Below are positions 1 to 5,988 of a DNA stretch of 9,287 nucleotides, in pieces. The translations under genes and the position numbers were made by a program. Positions within the stretch are counted from its first letter, which is position 1. The number at the start of each line of letters is the position of its first letter. The notes under the pieces were generated by a model that was not told the DNA's origin, made no database searches, and was given only the letters and a program-made list of their open reading frames with translations. The stretch spans positions 1 through 9,287 of the forward strand of contig JAUXAH010000059.1 of assembly GCA_030614945.1 (NCBI GenBank), read 5' to 3'. Source of the stretch: Phycisphaerae bacterium. GTDB taxonomy: Bacteria; Planctomycetota; Phycisphaerae; Sedimentisphaerales; SG8-4.

Positions 1-281
1 TCAAGCCTGCGACGCGCCAGGCAAAGATAGTTGAACAAAACCACTTTTAGAAAAGATTGACTATCGGCCAGATGCCGACGAAAACGCTTGGCGATGGCGG
101 TGAGCCTGCCCGGATGTGGAACTTTTGAAGCTACATTCGTCAAAATGAGATTCTCTGAGAATAAAACCCCACAAAGGATTTGACTGATGAACTTACTTTT
201 TGGCTTGGGCAGCTGGTCGGTTAGATATGCGATAAATTTATGGAAAGTTCTGCCGCTTGCCGATAGGATATTATCGTTCAT
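1..281 (-). CDS. Transposase-like protein, N-terminal 93 residues, cut by window edge
   Basis: An open frame begins at ATG 281-279 and runs without a stop to base 1, giving 93 residues; the rest lies outside the window. The start is supported by a strong Shine-Dalgarno GGAGGT five bases upstream. The protein is basic and helical: residues about 12-40 (ending KSKFISQILCGVLFSE) are followed by a serine/threonine- and arginine-rich part containing RLTAIAKRFRRHL and then FLKVVLFNYLCLARRRL. This arrangement resembles the N-terminal helical region of DDE transposases of the IS4-like kind, where a line such as 'liLsei...lpgr...l.kRl.RhL' precedes the catalytic domain. The DDE residues themselves are not visible, so the assignment is by pattern only. 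It lies downstream of nrdJ on the same strand. It could instead be a domesticated or decayed copy. Confidence 0.6.
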   Translation of the reverse strand, partial: MNDNILSASGRTFHKFIAYLTDQLPKPKSKFISQILCGVLFSENLILTNVASKVPHPGRLTAIAKRFRRHLADSQSFLKVVLFNYLCLARRRL

Positions 282-286
282 GAGAT

Positions 287-292
287 ACCTCC
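287..292 (-). promoter_or_regulatory. Shine-Dalgarno site of the transposase-like gene
   Basis: The minus strand reads GGAGGT followed by five bases and ATG at 281. It decides the start codon of the partial transposase-like gene. No convincing -35/-10 pair was found upstream of it. Confidence 0.7.
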
Positions 293-351
293 GTGTACCG
301 AGTAGTTTTTGATACTATCGGCACATGGAGGTTATTTTTTGCACACTAAGA

Positions 352-383
352 TGGGTTACCCCTCACCACCCAGAAAAATGGGT
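352..383. repeat. Clustered TGGGT/ACCC inverted repeats, possible element end
   Basis: Within 32 bases there is TGGGT (352-356), ACCC (358-361), ACCCA (368-372) and TGGGT (379-383). The last two form a perfect 5-bp stem around a GAAAAA loop, and the first two a 4-bp palindrome around one T. The cluster sits 70-100 bp upstream of the transposase-like start, where the left terminal inverted repeat of an insertion sequence would be expected. The other end of the element is outside the window, so the role is a guess. The rest of the 282-500 spacer shows nothing else that I can support. Confidence 0.25.
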
Positions 384-500
384 CATCGCGAGAAAATTTC
401 CAGACAACCAAGCGCTATACGCTTTTATATATTTCTGCAAACATAGCGGAATCTTATACCAATGCGCCGAGATATAGACGAATAATCTCAATAGTCAATC

Positions 501-3500
501 CTATGAGCATCCCATTGAGTTGCCGCAGTTGTAGCATTTGTAGCAGGTGCCGTTGCGGACAGTAAGCGAGCCGCAAATATCACAGGCGGGGGCATCGCTA
601 CTAAAATGCGCAAATTGGGCGTTGAATTGCTCCAAAACCTTCGTTTCAGACTGCAATAGCCCAGGTACGTCAGCAATGGCTAAGCCCACCAGGGTCCCGA
701 TTCTATCCACAGCATCAGGAAATCTGTTTGTCGGGGCCGGAGAGGGCAGCTTGGTTACCTGCTTCGAGGCGGAAATATCCTGTTTTTCCTGAACAACTGT
801 TTTTGCTTCGATTCCTACCCCGGCCTTTGCCTCGGCAATTTTTCCCGCCAACTCTTTAGTCTTTTCAACTAACTGCCTGGCCGTTGTGATGTTTTTACTT
901 TCTGCTGTGCCGGGCGCTGCTGCTCGATTAGGGGTGTTTATCTCGGCATAGCCGGGCATAAACTGGCAGCCCAGCCAGCAGAAAATATAATCAATCAGAC
1001 TCTTTGCAAACGGTATATCCCTGTTCGCTGTCATCCCTGACGGCTCAAACCGGGCGTGACGGAACTTGTCCACCAGCGTGATTAAAGGCACGCCGTACTG
1101 CAGAGCCATTGAAGTACAGGTGCCTATAACATCCATAAGGCCACCGACGGTGCTGCCCTCCTTGGCCATAGTGATAAACAACTCACCAGGCTGACCGTCC
1201 TCATACAGCCCCACCGTCAGGTAGCCTTCATGTCCTGCGACAGAAAATTTGTGTGTTATGCTTTGGCGCGTATCCGGCAGTCGGCGCCTAAACGGCCTCG
1301 CCGGGGGTAGCGCTTCGGCGCCGGCTTTGGCCTTGGTTTCTCTGTGCTTCCTGGTGGAAACAGGCTGCAGTTTCTTGGAGCCGTCACGATAGATTGCCAC
1401 CGCCTTTAACCCGAGCTTCCAGCCCTCCATATGAGCTGCGGTAATCTCTTCAGTTGTACTTTCCTTTGCCATATTGATGGTTTTGCTTATGGCGCCGGAT
1501 ATAAAGGGCTGGACTGCGGCCATCATTTTCAGATGTGCGGTATAATGAATATGCCTCTTGCCGGTCCGCGGCTTAAAAGCGCAGTCAAAGATTGGCAAAT
1601 GGTCCGCGCTGAGCTTTTCCACGCCTTCGATAGTTTCATTTTTATCTATGTAGTCACAGATTGATTTGATGTCGTCGGCGCTATAGCCGAGCCGGTCAAG
1701 AGCCATCGGCACGGTTTTGTTAACAAGTTTGAGCATTCCGCCGCCGGCCAATAATTTGTATTTAACCAGCGCTATGTCCGGCTCAATACCTGTGGTATCA
1801 CAATCCATCATAAAGCCGATAGTCCCTGTCGGCGCAAGGACAGTTGCCTGAGCGTTATGGAAGCCGACTCTGGAGCCGGCGTCAAAGGCCTCGTCCCAGG
1901 TATCCTTGGCGGCGTTACGCAGATAGTCCGGACAATGAGATTCCGGAATATCACAAGCGTGCTGCCGGTGCATATTTATAACCTTGAGCATTGCATCGGC
2001 GTTTTTGCCAAATTCCTCGAAAGGCCCCTTCATCGAGGCAATCTCGGCACTCGCCGCATAAGCGGCTCCCGTCATTATAGCGGTGACTGCGGCGGCCAGG
2101 GCCCTTGCCTGGTCGGAATCATAAGGAAGGGCCAGACTCATAACAACAGAGCCAAGATTGGCGTAACCGAGGCCAAGCGGACGGAACAAATGGCTGTTTA
2201 CGGCAATCGATTTGTCCGGATAGCTTCCATTATCAACCAGAATCTCCTGAGCAACGATGAAAAGCCGAACCGCCCTCTTAAAGCTGTCAACGTCGAAGGA
2301 GCCGTCTTCCTTGCGAAACTTCATAAGGTTCAGTGAAGCCAGATTGCAGGCCGAATCATCGATGAACATATATTCACTGCAGGGGTTTGAAGCGTTAATC
2401 GGCCCGGAACTCGGGCAGGTGTGCCAGCGGTTGATTGTACTGTGGTACTGCAGGCCTGGGTCACCGCAAATCCTTGTACCCTCGGCAATTAGCTCCATTA
2501 GCTCGCGTGCCGAATGCTCCTGCATTTTTTCGCCTGTTGTTACAGCATAGGTGGCCCACTTGGCGTCTTTCTCCACCGCCTGCATAAACTCATCGGTTAC
2601 TCGCACGGAAAGATTGGAATTCTGAAACATCACGCTGTTATACGCTTCGTTGTTGTAGTCACCGCTGTAGCCGGCCTCAATAAGGGCCCAGGCCTTTTTC
2701 TCCTCCTCAGTCTTGGAGGTAATGAATTCTTTAATATCAGGATGGTCGACCTTTAGCGATTGCATTTTCGCCGCCCGGCGGGTTTTGCCGCCCGATTTAA
2801 TTACCGCCGCTATCTGGTCATAAACCCGCATAAAACTCAAAGGCCCGGACGGTTTGCCTCCGCCGGAGAGCTTCTCTTGACTGCTTCGCAGTGTTGAAAG
2901 GTCGGTTCCGGTTCCTGAGCCGTGCTTGAACAACATTGCTTCACTTGTTGCCAGCCGCATTATATCTTCCATTGAGTCCTTGACCGACTGGATAAAACAG
3001 GCTGATGCCTGCGGATATTCGTAGCTGCTTTCACAGGCAACCGCTTCTTTGCGCTGCAAGTCCCAATGGAAATTGTGTTTGCTGCCGGCAATACCATAAA
3101 CGTCGAAGAGGCCCACATTGAACCATACAGGCGAATTGAATGCTCCGTATTGATTCACGCACAGCCAGGTCAACTCGTTGTAGAAAACCTCGGCATCCTC
3201 GTCAGTGGCGAAGTAACCATCCTTTTTGCCACGGTCGGCGATCGTCCTGCAGACGCGGTGGACAAGTTGCTTTAGCGAATGTTCTCGCTGGCCGCTCTCA
3301 ATATCACCATAAAAGTATTTGCTCGCCACGACCTTTGTTGCCAACTGGCTCCAGGACGTCGGGACTTCGATATTGTCTTGCTGAAAGATTATTTGCCCGC
3401 TGTCGCTGGCAATCTTGGCCGAACGCACTTCCCATTCGAGCTGTTCAAAGGGATGCACGCCCGGCGTTGAAAAGAAATGCTCAATCCTCAAACTCATTGA

Positions 3501-3578
3501 TTCTGGGGCCTCTACAGCGGTTTTTGGTTGGGACTGCTTACCTCTAAAAGGGTTTTCAGGGTTGAACTTATAAGACAT
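501..3578 (-). CDS. nrdJ: Adenosylcobalamin-dependent (class II) ribonucleotide reductase
   Basis: The 1025-residue protein reduces ribonucleotides to deoxyribonucleotides in the cytoplasm with a thiyl radical generated from adenosylcobalamin, so it needs no oxygen and no separate radical subunit. Visible signatures are SACF with C194 (first redox cysteine), GSGTGTDLSTLRS (220-232), NPCSE with thiyl cysteine C400 (398-402), CNLASLNL with partner cysteine C411 eleven residues on, as in class II enzymes, and APTGTIGFM (582-590). Residues about 775-850 form the TSCPD domain found in long NrdJ proteins. A lysine/alanine-rich linker (about 890-950) leads to a cysteine tail (C999, C1002, C1012, C1015, C1018, C1024), likely metal-binding and/or re-reducing the active site. 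No N-terminal ATP cone is evident. The start has GGAGG seven bases upstream. It is divergent from uvrC, and no separate NrdA/NrdB gene is seen here. All key residues are intact. Confidence 0.96.
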   Translation of the reverse strand: MSYKFNPENPFRGKQSQPKTAVEAPESMSLRIEHFFSTPGVHPFEQLEWEVRSAKIASDSGQIIFQQDNIEVPTSWSQLATKVVASKYFYGDIESGQREHSLKQLVHRVCRTIADRGKKDGYFATDEDAEVFYNELTWLCVNQYGAFNSPVWFNVGLFDVYGIAGSKHNFHWDLQRKEAVACESSYEYPQASACFIQSVKDSMEDIMRLATSEAMLFKHGSGTGTDLSTLRSSQEKLSGGGKPSGPLSFMRVYDQIAAVIKSGGKTRRAAKMQSLKVDHPDIKEFITSKTEEEKKAWALIEAGYSGDYNNEAYNSVMFQNSNLSVRVTDEFMQAVEKDAKWATYAVTTGEKMQEHSARELMELIAEGTRICGDPGLQYHSTINRWHTCPSSGPINASNPCSEYMFIDDSACNLASLNLMKFRKEDGSFDVDSFKRAVRLFIVAQEILVDNGSYPDKSIAVNSHLFRPLGLGYANLGSVVMSLALPYDSDQARALAAAVTAIMTGAAYAASAEIASMKGPFEEFGKNADAMLKVINMHRQHACDIPESHCPDYLRNAAKDTWDEAFDAGSRVGFHNAQATVLAPTGTIGFMMDCDTTGIEPDIALVKYKLLAGGGMLKLVNKTVPMALDRLGYSADDIKSICDYIDKNETIEGVEKLSADHLPIFDCAFKPRTGKRHIHYTAHLKMMAAVQPFISGAISKTINMAKESTTEEITAAHMEGWKLGLKAVAIYRDGSKKLQPVSTRKHRETKAKAGAEALPPARPFRRRLPDTRQSITHKFSVAGHEGYLTVGLYEDGQPGELFITMAKEGSTVGGLMDVIGTCTSMALQYGVPLITLVDKFRHARFEPSGMTANRDIPFAKSLIDYIFCWLGCQFMPGYAEINTPNRAAAPGTAESKNITTARQLVEKTKELAGKIAEAKAGVGIEAKTVVQEKQDISASKQVTKLPSPAPTNRFPDAVDRIGTLVGLAIADVPGLLQSETKVLEQFNAQFAHFSSDAPACDICGSLTVRNGTCYKCYNCGNSMGCS

Positions 3579-3585
3579 TTATGCG

Positions 3586-3590
3586 CCTCC
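3586..3590 (-). promoter_or_regulatory. Shine-Dalgarno site of nrdJ
   Basis: The minus strand reads GGAGG seven bases before the ATG at 3578, an ideal spacing, and fixes the nrdJ start. No well-formed -35/-10 pair was found for nrdJ upstream of it. Confidence 0.75.
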
Positions 3591-3606
3591 CTGCAAAAAA
3601 ACGAAA

Positions 3607-3652
3607 CCACAAAATACAGTAAAATGAGCGGGATTTAAGCCAGATATAGTGG
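3607..3652. promoter_or_regulatory. Two degenerate NrdR-box-like palindromes upstream of nrdJ
   Basis: NrdR represses ribonucleotide reductase genes by binding paired boxes of consensus ACACwAtATaTwGTGT about three helical turns apart. Here 3607-3622 (CCACAAAATACAGTAA) and 3637-3652 (AAGCCAGATATAGTGG) each match 11 of 16 positions by my count, and their centres are 30 bp apart, close to the usual 31-32. They lie 29-74 bp upstream of the nrdJ start, a sensible operator position. The region is A+T-rich, so chance matches are possible, and the half-site ends (ACAC / GTGT) are incomplete in both boxes. Confidence 0.28.
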
Positions 3653-3716
3653 TAAAACCCGTAAAATCTGTATCGGCACATTAATGGCAATTCGATAAGG
3701 TGTAAAGACCAAATTC

Positions 3717-3793
3717 AAAAAATTTTTTGGCAAATTTATTGGCTCTGTCGTTAACCCTTACAGCGATTGAACCTACGAAAGAAAAAATTTTTT
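3717..3793. repeat. Two identical A6T6 tracts in the nrdJ-uvrC spacer
   Basis: AAAAAATTTTTT occurs at 3717-3728 and again at 3782-3793, start points 65 bp apart. A6T6 runs are self-complementary, stiff and slightly bent, and often exclude or position DNA-binding proteins. They lie in the divergent promoter region between nrdJ and uvrC. The second sits about 53 bp before the uvrC start, near a GATAAT (3815-3820) that could serve as a -10 element, though it has no clear -35 partner. The wider 3579-3845 spacer shows no RNA gene and no cobalamin riboswitch. Confidence 0.4.
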
Positions 3794-3845
3794 ATAAGAG
3801 GGCAATGTATTTTAGATAATCTCACAATGATGTTAAGATAAGGAT

Positions 3846-5243
3846 ATGCCGGCCAAAAAAAACGACAAATCTGAAGCGATTCGTGAAAAAATAAAGAGTT
3901 TTCCGACCGGGCCGGGCCTTTATTTTATGAAGGGCCCGAAGGATAAAGTCCTTTACATCGGTAAAGCCAAAAATCTGCGCTCTCGGGTCAGCAGCTATTT
4001 TCAGCCAGCCGGCGACCTGGCCGTCTCACGGGGACCGAAAATCACAGAAATGATAAACAAAGTCAAAACCATCGACTTCCTGGAAACCGAGACGGAAGTT
4101 GACGCAATGCTGCAAGAAGCCCGCCTGATTAAGGATATTCGCCCGCCTTACAATACGGACCTTGTCGACGACAAAACATTTCCGTATCTGGAAATTACCA
4201 CAGGCGAAGATTTTCCGGGCGTCTATATCACTCGAAAACCCCGGGCACAGGGAAGCAGGTTGTTCGGGCCCTTTGCCGGCGCAAAGGACCTGCGGGGCGT
4301 TTTGGTAGTATTACAAAAAATATTCAAGTTTCGAACCTGCAAGCTGAACATTAGCGAACACGACCCAAAACGGAGATTCTTCCGCCCCTGTCTGTTGTAC
4401 AGCATAAAGCAGTGCACCGCTCCCTGCACGGCCAAAATTGACGAACGCGAATACAAAAAAATCATTACAGACCTTATAAAATTTTTGCGTTCGAAGCGTT
4501 CGACAATCCTGCGGCAGTTAAGAAAGCAAATGGCCGAGGCGTCCCAAGCGTTTGCGTACGAAAAAGCTGCGATGTGCCGCGACCGTATCCGACTGATTGA
4601 ACGGCTCGACCGCCGGGGCACGCCCGATGAGAACGTCCAGCCGGAAGTCTTCGCCGCTGACCCGACGCAAGCTCTGGAACAGCTCCAGAATCTGCTGCAA
4701 ACCCCGGAACCGGTCAGGATTATCGAGGGCATTGACGTCGCCAATATCGGCGGGGCCGAAGCAGTCGGCTCATTGGTTAAATTCATTGACGGAAAGCCGT
4801 TTAAGAGCGGCTATCGACGATTCAAGATAAAAACCGTCAAAGGTATCGACGACTATGCAATGATTTCCGAAGTGGTGCAACGCAGATATAAATACGCGCT
4901 GCGTGGTGAAGAACTGTGGCCTGACCTTGTTCTAATTGACGGCGGGCTGGGGCATTTGAGAGCGGCTGAAGCTGCACTTAAAGATATGATAGCAATGAAC
5001 TTACACGAATTAACACAAAAGAAAAAGGCAAAAAAACAAGCCGGAACACACAATACGAGAATCGCTGCGATTGCCAAAAGAGAAGAGGAGATTTATCTGC
5101 AAGGCAGCAACAAGCCGGTGCGGCTGGCTCGTAACTGCCCTGCCCGTAAGCTCTTACAATACGTTAGAGATGAAGCTCACCGGTTCGCACAACACTACCA
5201 CCATATCCTGCGAAGTAAGAAAACGCTGAATAAGAAATCTTAA
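3846..5243 (+). CDS. uvrC: UvrC excinuclease subunit, short form without C-terminal HhH domain
   Basis: UvrC makes both incisions flanking a DNA lesion after UvrA/UvrB find it. The 465-residue protein shows an N-terminal GIY-YIG nuclease domain (about 17-100; GLYF, VLYIGKAKNLRSR), a cysteine set C165, C182, C190 and C194 matching the CX7CX3C iron-sulphur ligands described for E. coli UvrC, a UVR motif for UvrB contact (about 227-255, FAYEKAAMCRDRI), and the RNase H-like endonuclease domain with acidic residues D297 (GIDVAN) and D365 (LVLIDGG) and H445 (RDEAHRF). It stops at RSKK and lacks the roughly 100-130 residues containing paired helix-hairpin-helix motifs usual in approximately 600-residue UvrC. 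No remnant of them is seen after the stop, so this looks natural rather than a recent break. The start is the only ATG after an in-frame TAA; its AAGGA is just one base away, so initiation signals are weak. Confidence 0.93.
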   Translation: MPAKKNDKSEAIREKIKSFPTGPGLYFMKGPKDKVLYIGKAKNLRSRVSSYFQPAGDLAVSRGPKITEMINKVKTIDFLETETEVDAMLQEARLIKDIRPPYNTDLVDDKTFPYLEITTGEDFPGVYITRKPRAQGSRLFGPFAGAKDLRGVLVVLQKIFKFRTCKLNISEHDPKRRFFRPCLLYSIKQCTAPCTAKIDEREYKKIITDLIKFLRSKRSTILRQLRKQMAEASQAFAYEKAAMCRDRIRLIERLDRRGTPDENVQPEVFAADPTQALEQLQNLLQTPEPVRIIEGIDVANIGGAEAVGSLVKFIDGKPFKSGYRRFKIKTVKGIDDYAMISEVVQRRYKYALRGEELWPDLVLIDGGLGHLRAAEAALKDMIAMNLHELTQKKKAKKQAGTHNTRIAAIAKREEEIYLQGSNKPVRLARNCPARKLLQYVRDEAHRFAQHYHHILRSKKTLNKKS

Positions 5244-5373
5244 AACCTTGATTTTTGGCCAAAAAACGAGGGTTGGAAAAGCCAAAAATGGACATTTGGT
5301 TTGTGGGAAAATGAGGAAAAAATAACGTAAGTGCTTATTTTGTAGAGAGTTACAGCTACTTCGACCGTTCGAC

Positions 5374-5459
5374 AAAAAACGGGAAAAATTGCAAAAACAT
5401 GCGAAAACATTCGAAAACGTTCAAAAAAAGTGTAAAAAAGTGCGCTTTTTGAGCAAAAA
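5374..5459. other. Helically phased A-tracts, predicted intrinsically curved DNA
   Basis: A-runs of 4-7 bases lie at 5374-5379, 5384-5388, 5393-5397, 5404-5407, 5414-5417, 5423-5429, 5434-5439 and 5455-5459, with a T-run at 5446-5450 filling the remaining place. Their centres step by about 9-11.5 bp and average close to 10 bp over 80 bp, about one helical turn, so the small bends should add up to strong planar curvature. The place is the end of uvrC, some 530 bp before the next gene, so a promoter role is not obvious; chromosome packaging, recombination or termination are alternatives. Confidence 0.75.
5435..5450 (+). terminator. Weak A:T-stem hairpin with T-run, possible uvrC terminator
   Basis: AAAAAG (5435-5440) and CTTTTT (5445-5450) pair perfectly around a TGCG loop. 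The stem is almost all A:T and lies about 190 bp past the uvrC stop, so it is a poor intrinsic terminator. It is the only candidate I found in this orientation and may just be part of the phased A/T-tracts. Confidence 0.15.
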
Positions 5460-5539
5460 TTGACACACCTTTGTTTTCAGGCCAAAAATGAGGGTTGAAA
5501 AGTCAAGAGGGAAAATAAAAAAAAATGAAAAAATTTTGC

Positions 5540-5563
5540 CACTAAGACACTAAGACACTAAGA
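5540..5563. repeat. Tandem 8-bp repeat CACTAAGA, three exact copies
   Basis: CACTAAGA is repeated exactly at 5540-5547, 5548-5555 and 5556-5563. It belongs to the wider set of CAC-NNAG words that continues to 5694. Such 'CACTAAG' arrays recur, as I recall, in intergenic DNA of many environmental planctomycete-like genomes. Confidence 0.8.
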
Positions 5564-5570
5564 GAAAATT

Positions 5571-5694
5571 GGCCACAGAGAACACAGAGAGCACGGAGTT
5601 CCAATTAGAAATTAAAAGGCAAAAGAAGGCACGAAGAAAAACTGGCCACAGAGGAACACAGATTTCAGAACAAGAATTAGCCACGAAGACACAG
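5571..5694. repeat. Degenerate CAC-NNAG short-repeat cluster
   Basis: The word GGCCACAGAG occurs at 5571-5580 and 5644-5653, each followed by an ACACAGA segment. Related words CACGGAG (near 5591), CACGAAG (near 5630) and GCCACGAAGACACAG (5680-5694) complete the set. With the CACTAAGA array just before it, this forms one dispersed family of CAC + 2 variable bases + AG. The forward frame across it yields low-complexity peptide that I do not regard as a gene. Confidence 0.6.
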
Positions 5695-5763
5695 AATAGG
5701 TGGTTATCAGAATATCAGGGAATCAGGGCGGAGGGAAAATTAAAGATTAAAATGTAAAATTGG

Positions 5764-5826
5764 ATTCTCGATGCTCGATGCTGGATGCTCGACACTTGAT
5801 GCTGGATACCTGATGCTCGATACGAA
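5764..5826. repeat. 7-bp repeat array, consensus ATGCTCG / ATGCTGG
   Basis: Nine consecutive heptads can be read from 5764. Exact ATGCTCG is at 5771-5777, 5785-5791 and 5813-5819, ATGCTGG at 5778-5784 and 5799-5805; the others (starting 5764, 5792, 5806, 5820) are variants such as ATACCTG and ATACGAA. The array precedes the GC-rich hairpin and has a reverse-complement counterpart beyond it. Such arrays are sometimes misread as proteins rich in SIQHPAS-type peptides; the minus-strand frame here shows the same kind of text. Confidence 0.8.
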
Positions 5827-5910
5827 TTAGCGTGGCAGAATTTTATGTGTTGGCCCCTGTCTACGGCGTACGGGGGCAGGCGGGAATTGCGGGTTTTGCT
5901 TCGTATCGAG
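5816..5910. repeat. 11-bp perfect inverted repeat enclosing a GC-rich hairpin
   Basis: CTCGATACGAA (5816-5826) is exactly repeated in inverse at 5900-5910, making a 95-bp unit. Inside it GCCCC (5853-5857) pairs with GGGGC (5873-5877), with a smaller TAC/GTA stem in the loop. Beyond the right arm the 7-bp words continue in inverse orientation to about 5925. The unit resembles a small non-autonomous mobile or REP-like repeat. No clear target duplication flanks the arms, so transposition is not shown. Confidence 0.5.
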
Positions 5911-5919
5911 TATATCGTA

Positions 5920-5948
5920 TTGCGTAACGGCGATTTTGGGGGTAGAAT
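5920..5948 (+). promoter_or_regulatory. Candidate sigma-70-type promoter of the membrane-protein operon
   Basis: TTGCGT (5920-5925) and TAGAAT (5943-5948) are separated by exactly 17 bp. The -10 matches five of six consensus bases; the -35 matches only TTG. Transcription would begin near 5955, leaving a leader of about 34 bases before the gene at 5989. It directly abuts the inverted repeat unit, which could affect it. Confidence 0.4.
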
Positions 5949-5964
5949 TGTAAAACAAGAAAAA

Positions 5965-5985
5965 AGAGGAATTATGGCAGGTTGA
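5965..5985 (+). promoter_or_regulatory. Shine-Dalgarno plus three-codon mini-ORF (M-A-G-stop) before the membrane gene
   Basis: AGAGGA (5965-5970) is three bases before ATG 5974-5976, but that frame stops after three codons (ATG GCA GGT TGA, 5974-5985). The membrane-protein ATG follows three bases later in the same frame at 5989. The good Shine-Dalgarno is therefore better placed for the mini-ORF than for the long gene, whose own nearest match is only AGG eight bases upstream. Start-stop re-initiation, or simply weak initiation at 5989, would explain it. Confidence 0.35.
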
Positions 5986-5988
5986 AAA

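Larger units (their letters stand above)
5257..5506. repeat. Imperfect 27-29 bp direct repeat downstream of uvrC
   Basis: Copy one is 5257-5285 and copy two 5480-5506. Both begin GGCCAAAAA, continue with GAGGGTTG and end with AAAAG-pyrimidine-CAA; they differ by two single-base length changes and two substitutions. Both are preceded by a T-run. The copies bracket the phased A-tract region. They may be remnants of a duplication or a repeated protein-binding site; no function can be assigned. Confidence 0.55.
5244..5988. other. 745-bp gene-free spacer rich in repeats and structured DNA
   Basis: No frame here has family signatures or normal codon use; the open frames that exist read straight through short repeats. 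In order it contains a 14-bp palindrome TTTTTGGCCAAAAA (5252-5265), an imperfect direct repeat, helically phased A-tracts, CAC-NNAG short repeats, a 7-bp array with an inverted counterpart around a GC-rich hairpin, and finally the likely promoter and ribosome binding region of the membrane-protein gene. It marks the boundary between the housekeeping genes and the A+T-rich accessory cassette. Confidence 0.8.

Noticed and set aside
410..424. AAGCG/CGCTT hairpin followed by T-rich DNA as nrdJ terminator
   Set aside because: The T-rich side follows only on the plus strand, the wrong orientation for nrdJ, and the stem is just five base pairs.
1857..2336. 159-residue plus-strand frame inside nrdJ
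   Set aside because: Antisense shadow of the conserved reductase catalytic region.
3579..3845. Cobalamin riboswitch before nrdJ
   Set aside because: A B12-dependent enzyme invites this, but no B12-box (GCCACTG) or matching helices are visible on the minus strand of the spacer.
4223..4786. 187-residue minus-strand frame opposite uvrC
   Set aside because: Antisense shadow of a well-supported gene; serine/arginine-rich composition typical of reversed coding sequence.
5251..5266. TTTTTGGCCAAAAA palindrome as uvrC terminator
   Set aside because: The palindrome has no room for a loop and no T-run after it on the plus strand.
5569..5757. 62-residue plus-strand open frame in the repeat region
   Set aside because: It translates the CAC-NNAG repeats into low-complexity ATENTESTE-like text, with no ribosome site and no family signature.
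5540..5826. CRISPR array
   Set aside because: Repeat units are 7-9 bp and contiguous or degenerate, with no uniform spacers and no cas genes nearby.
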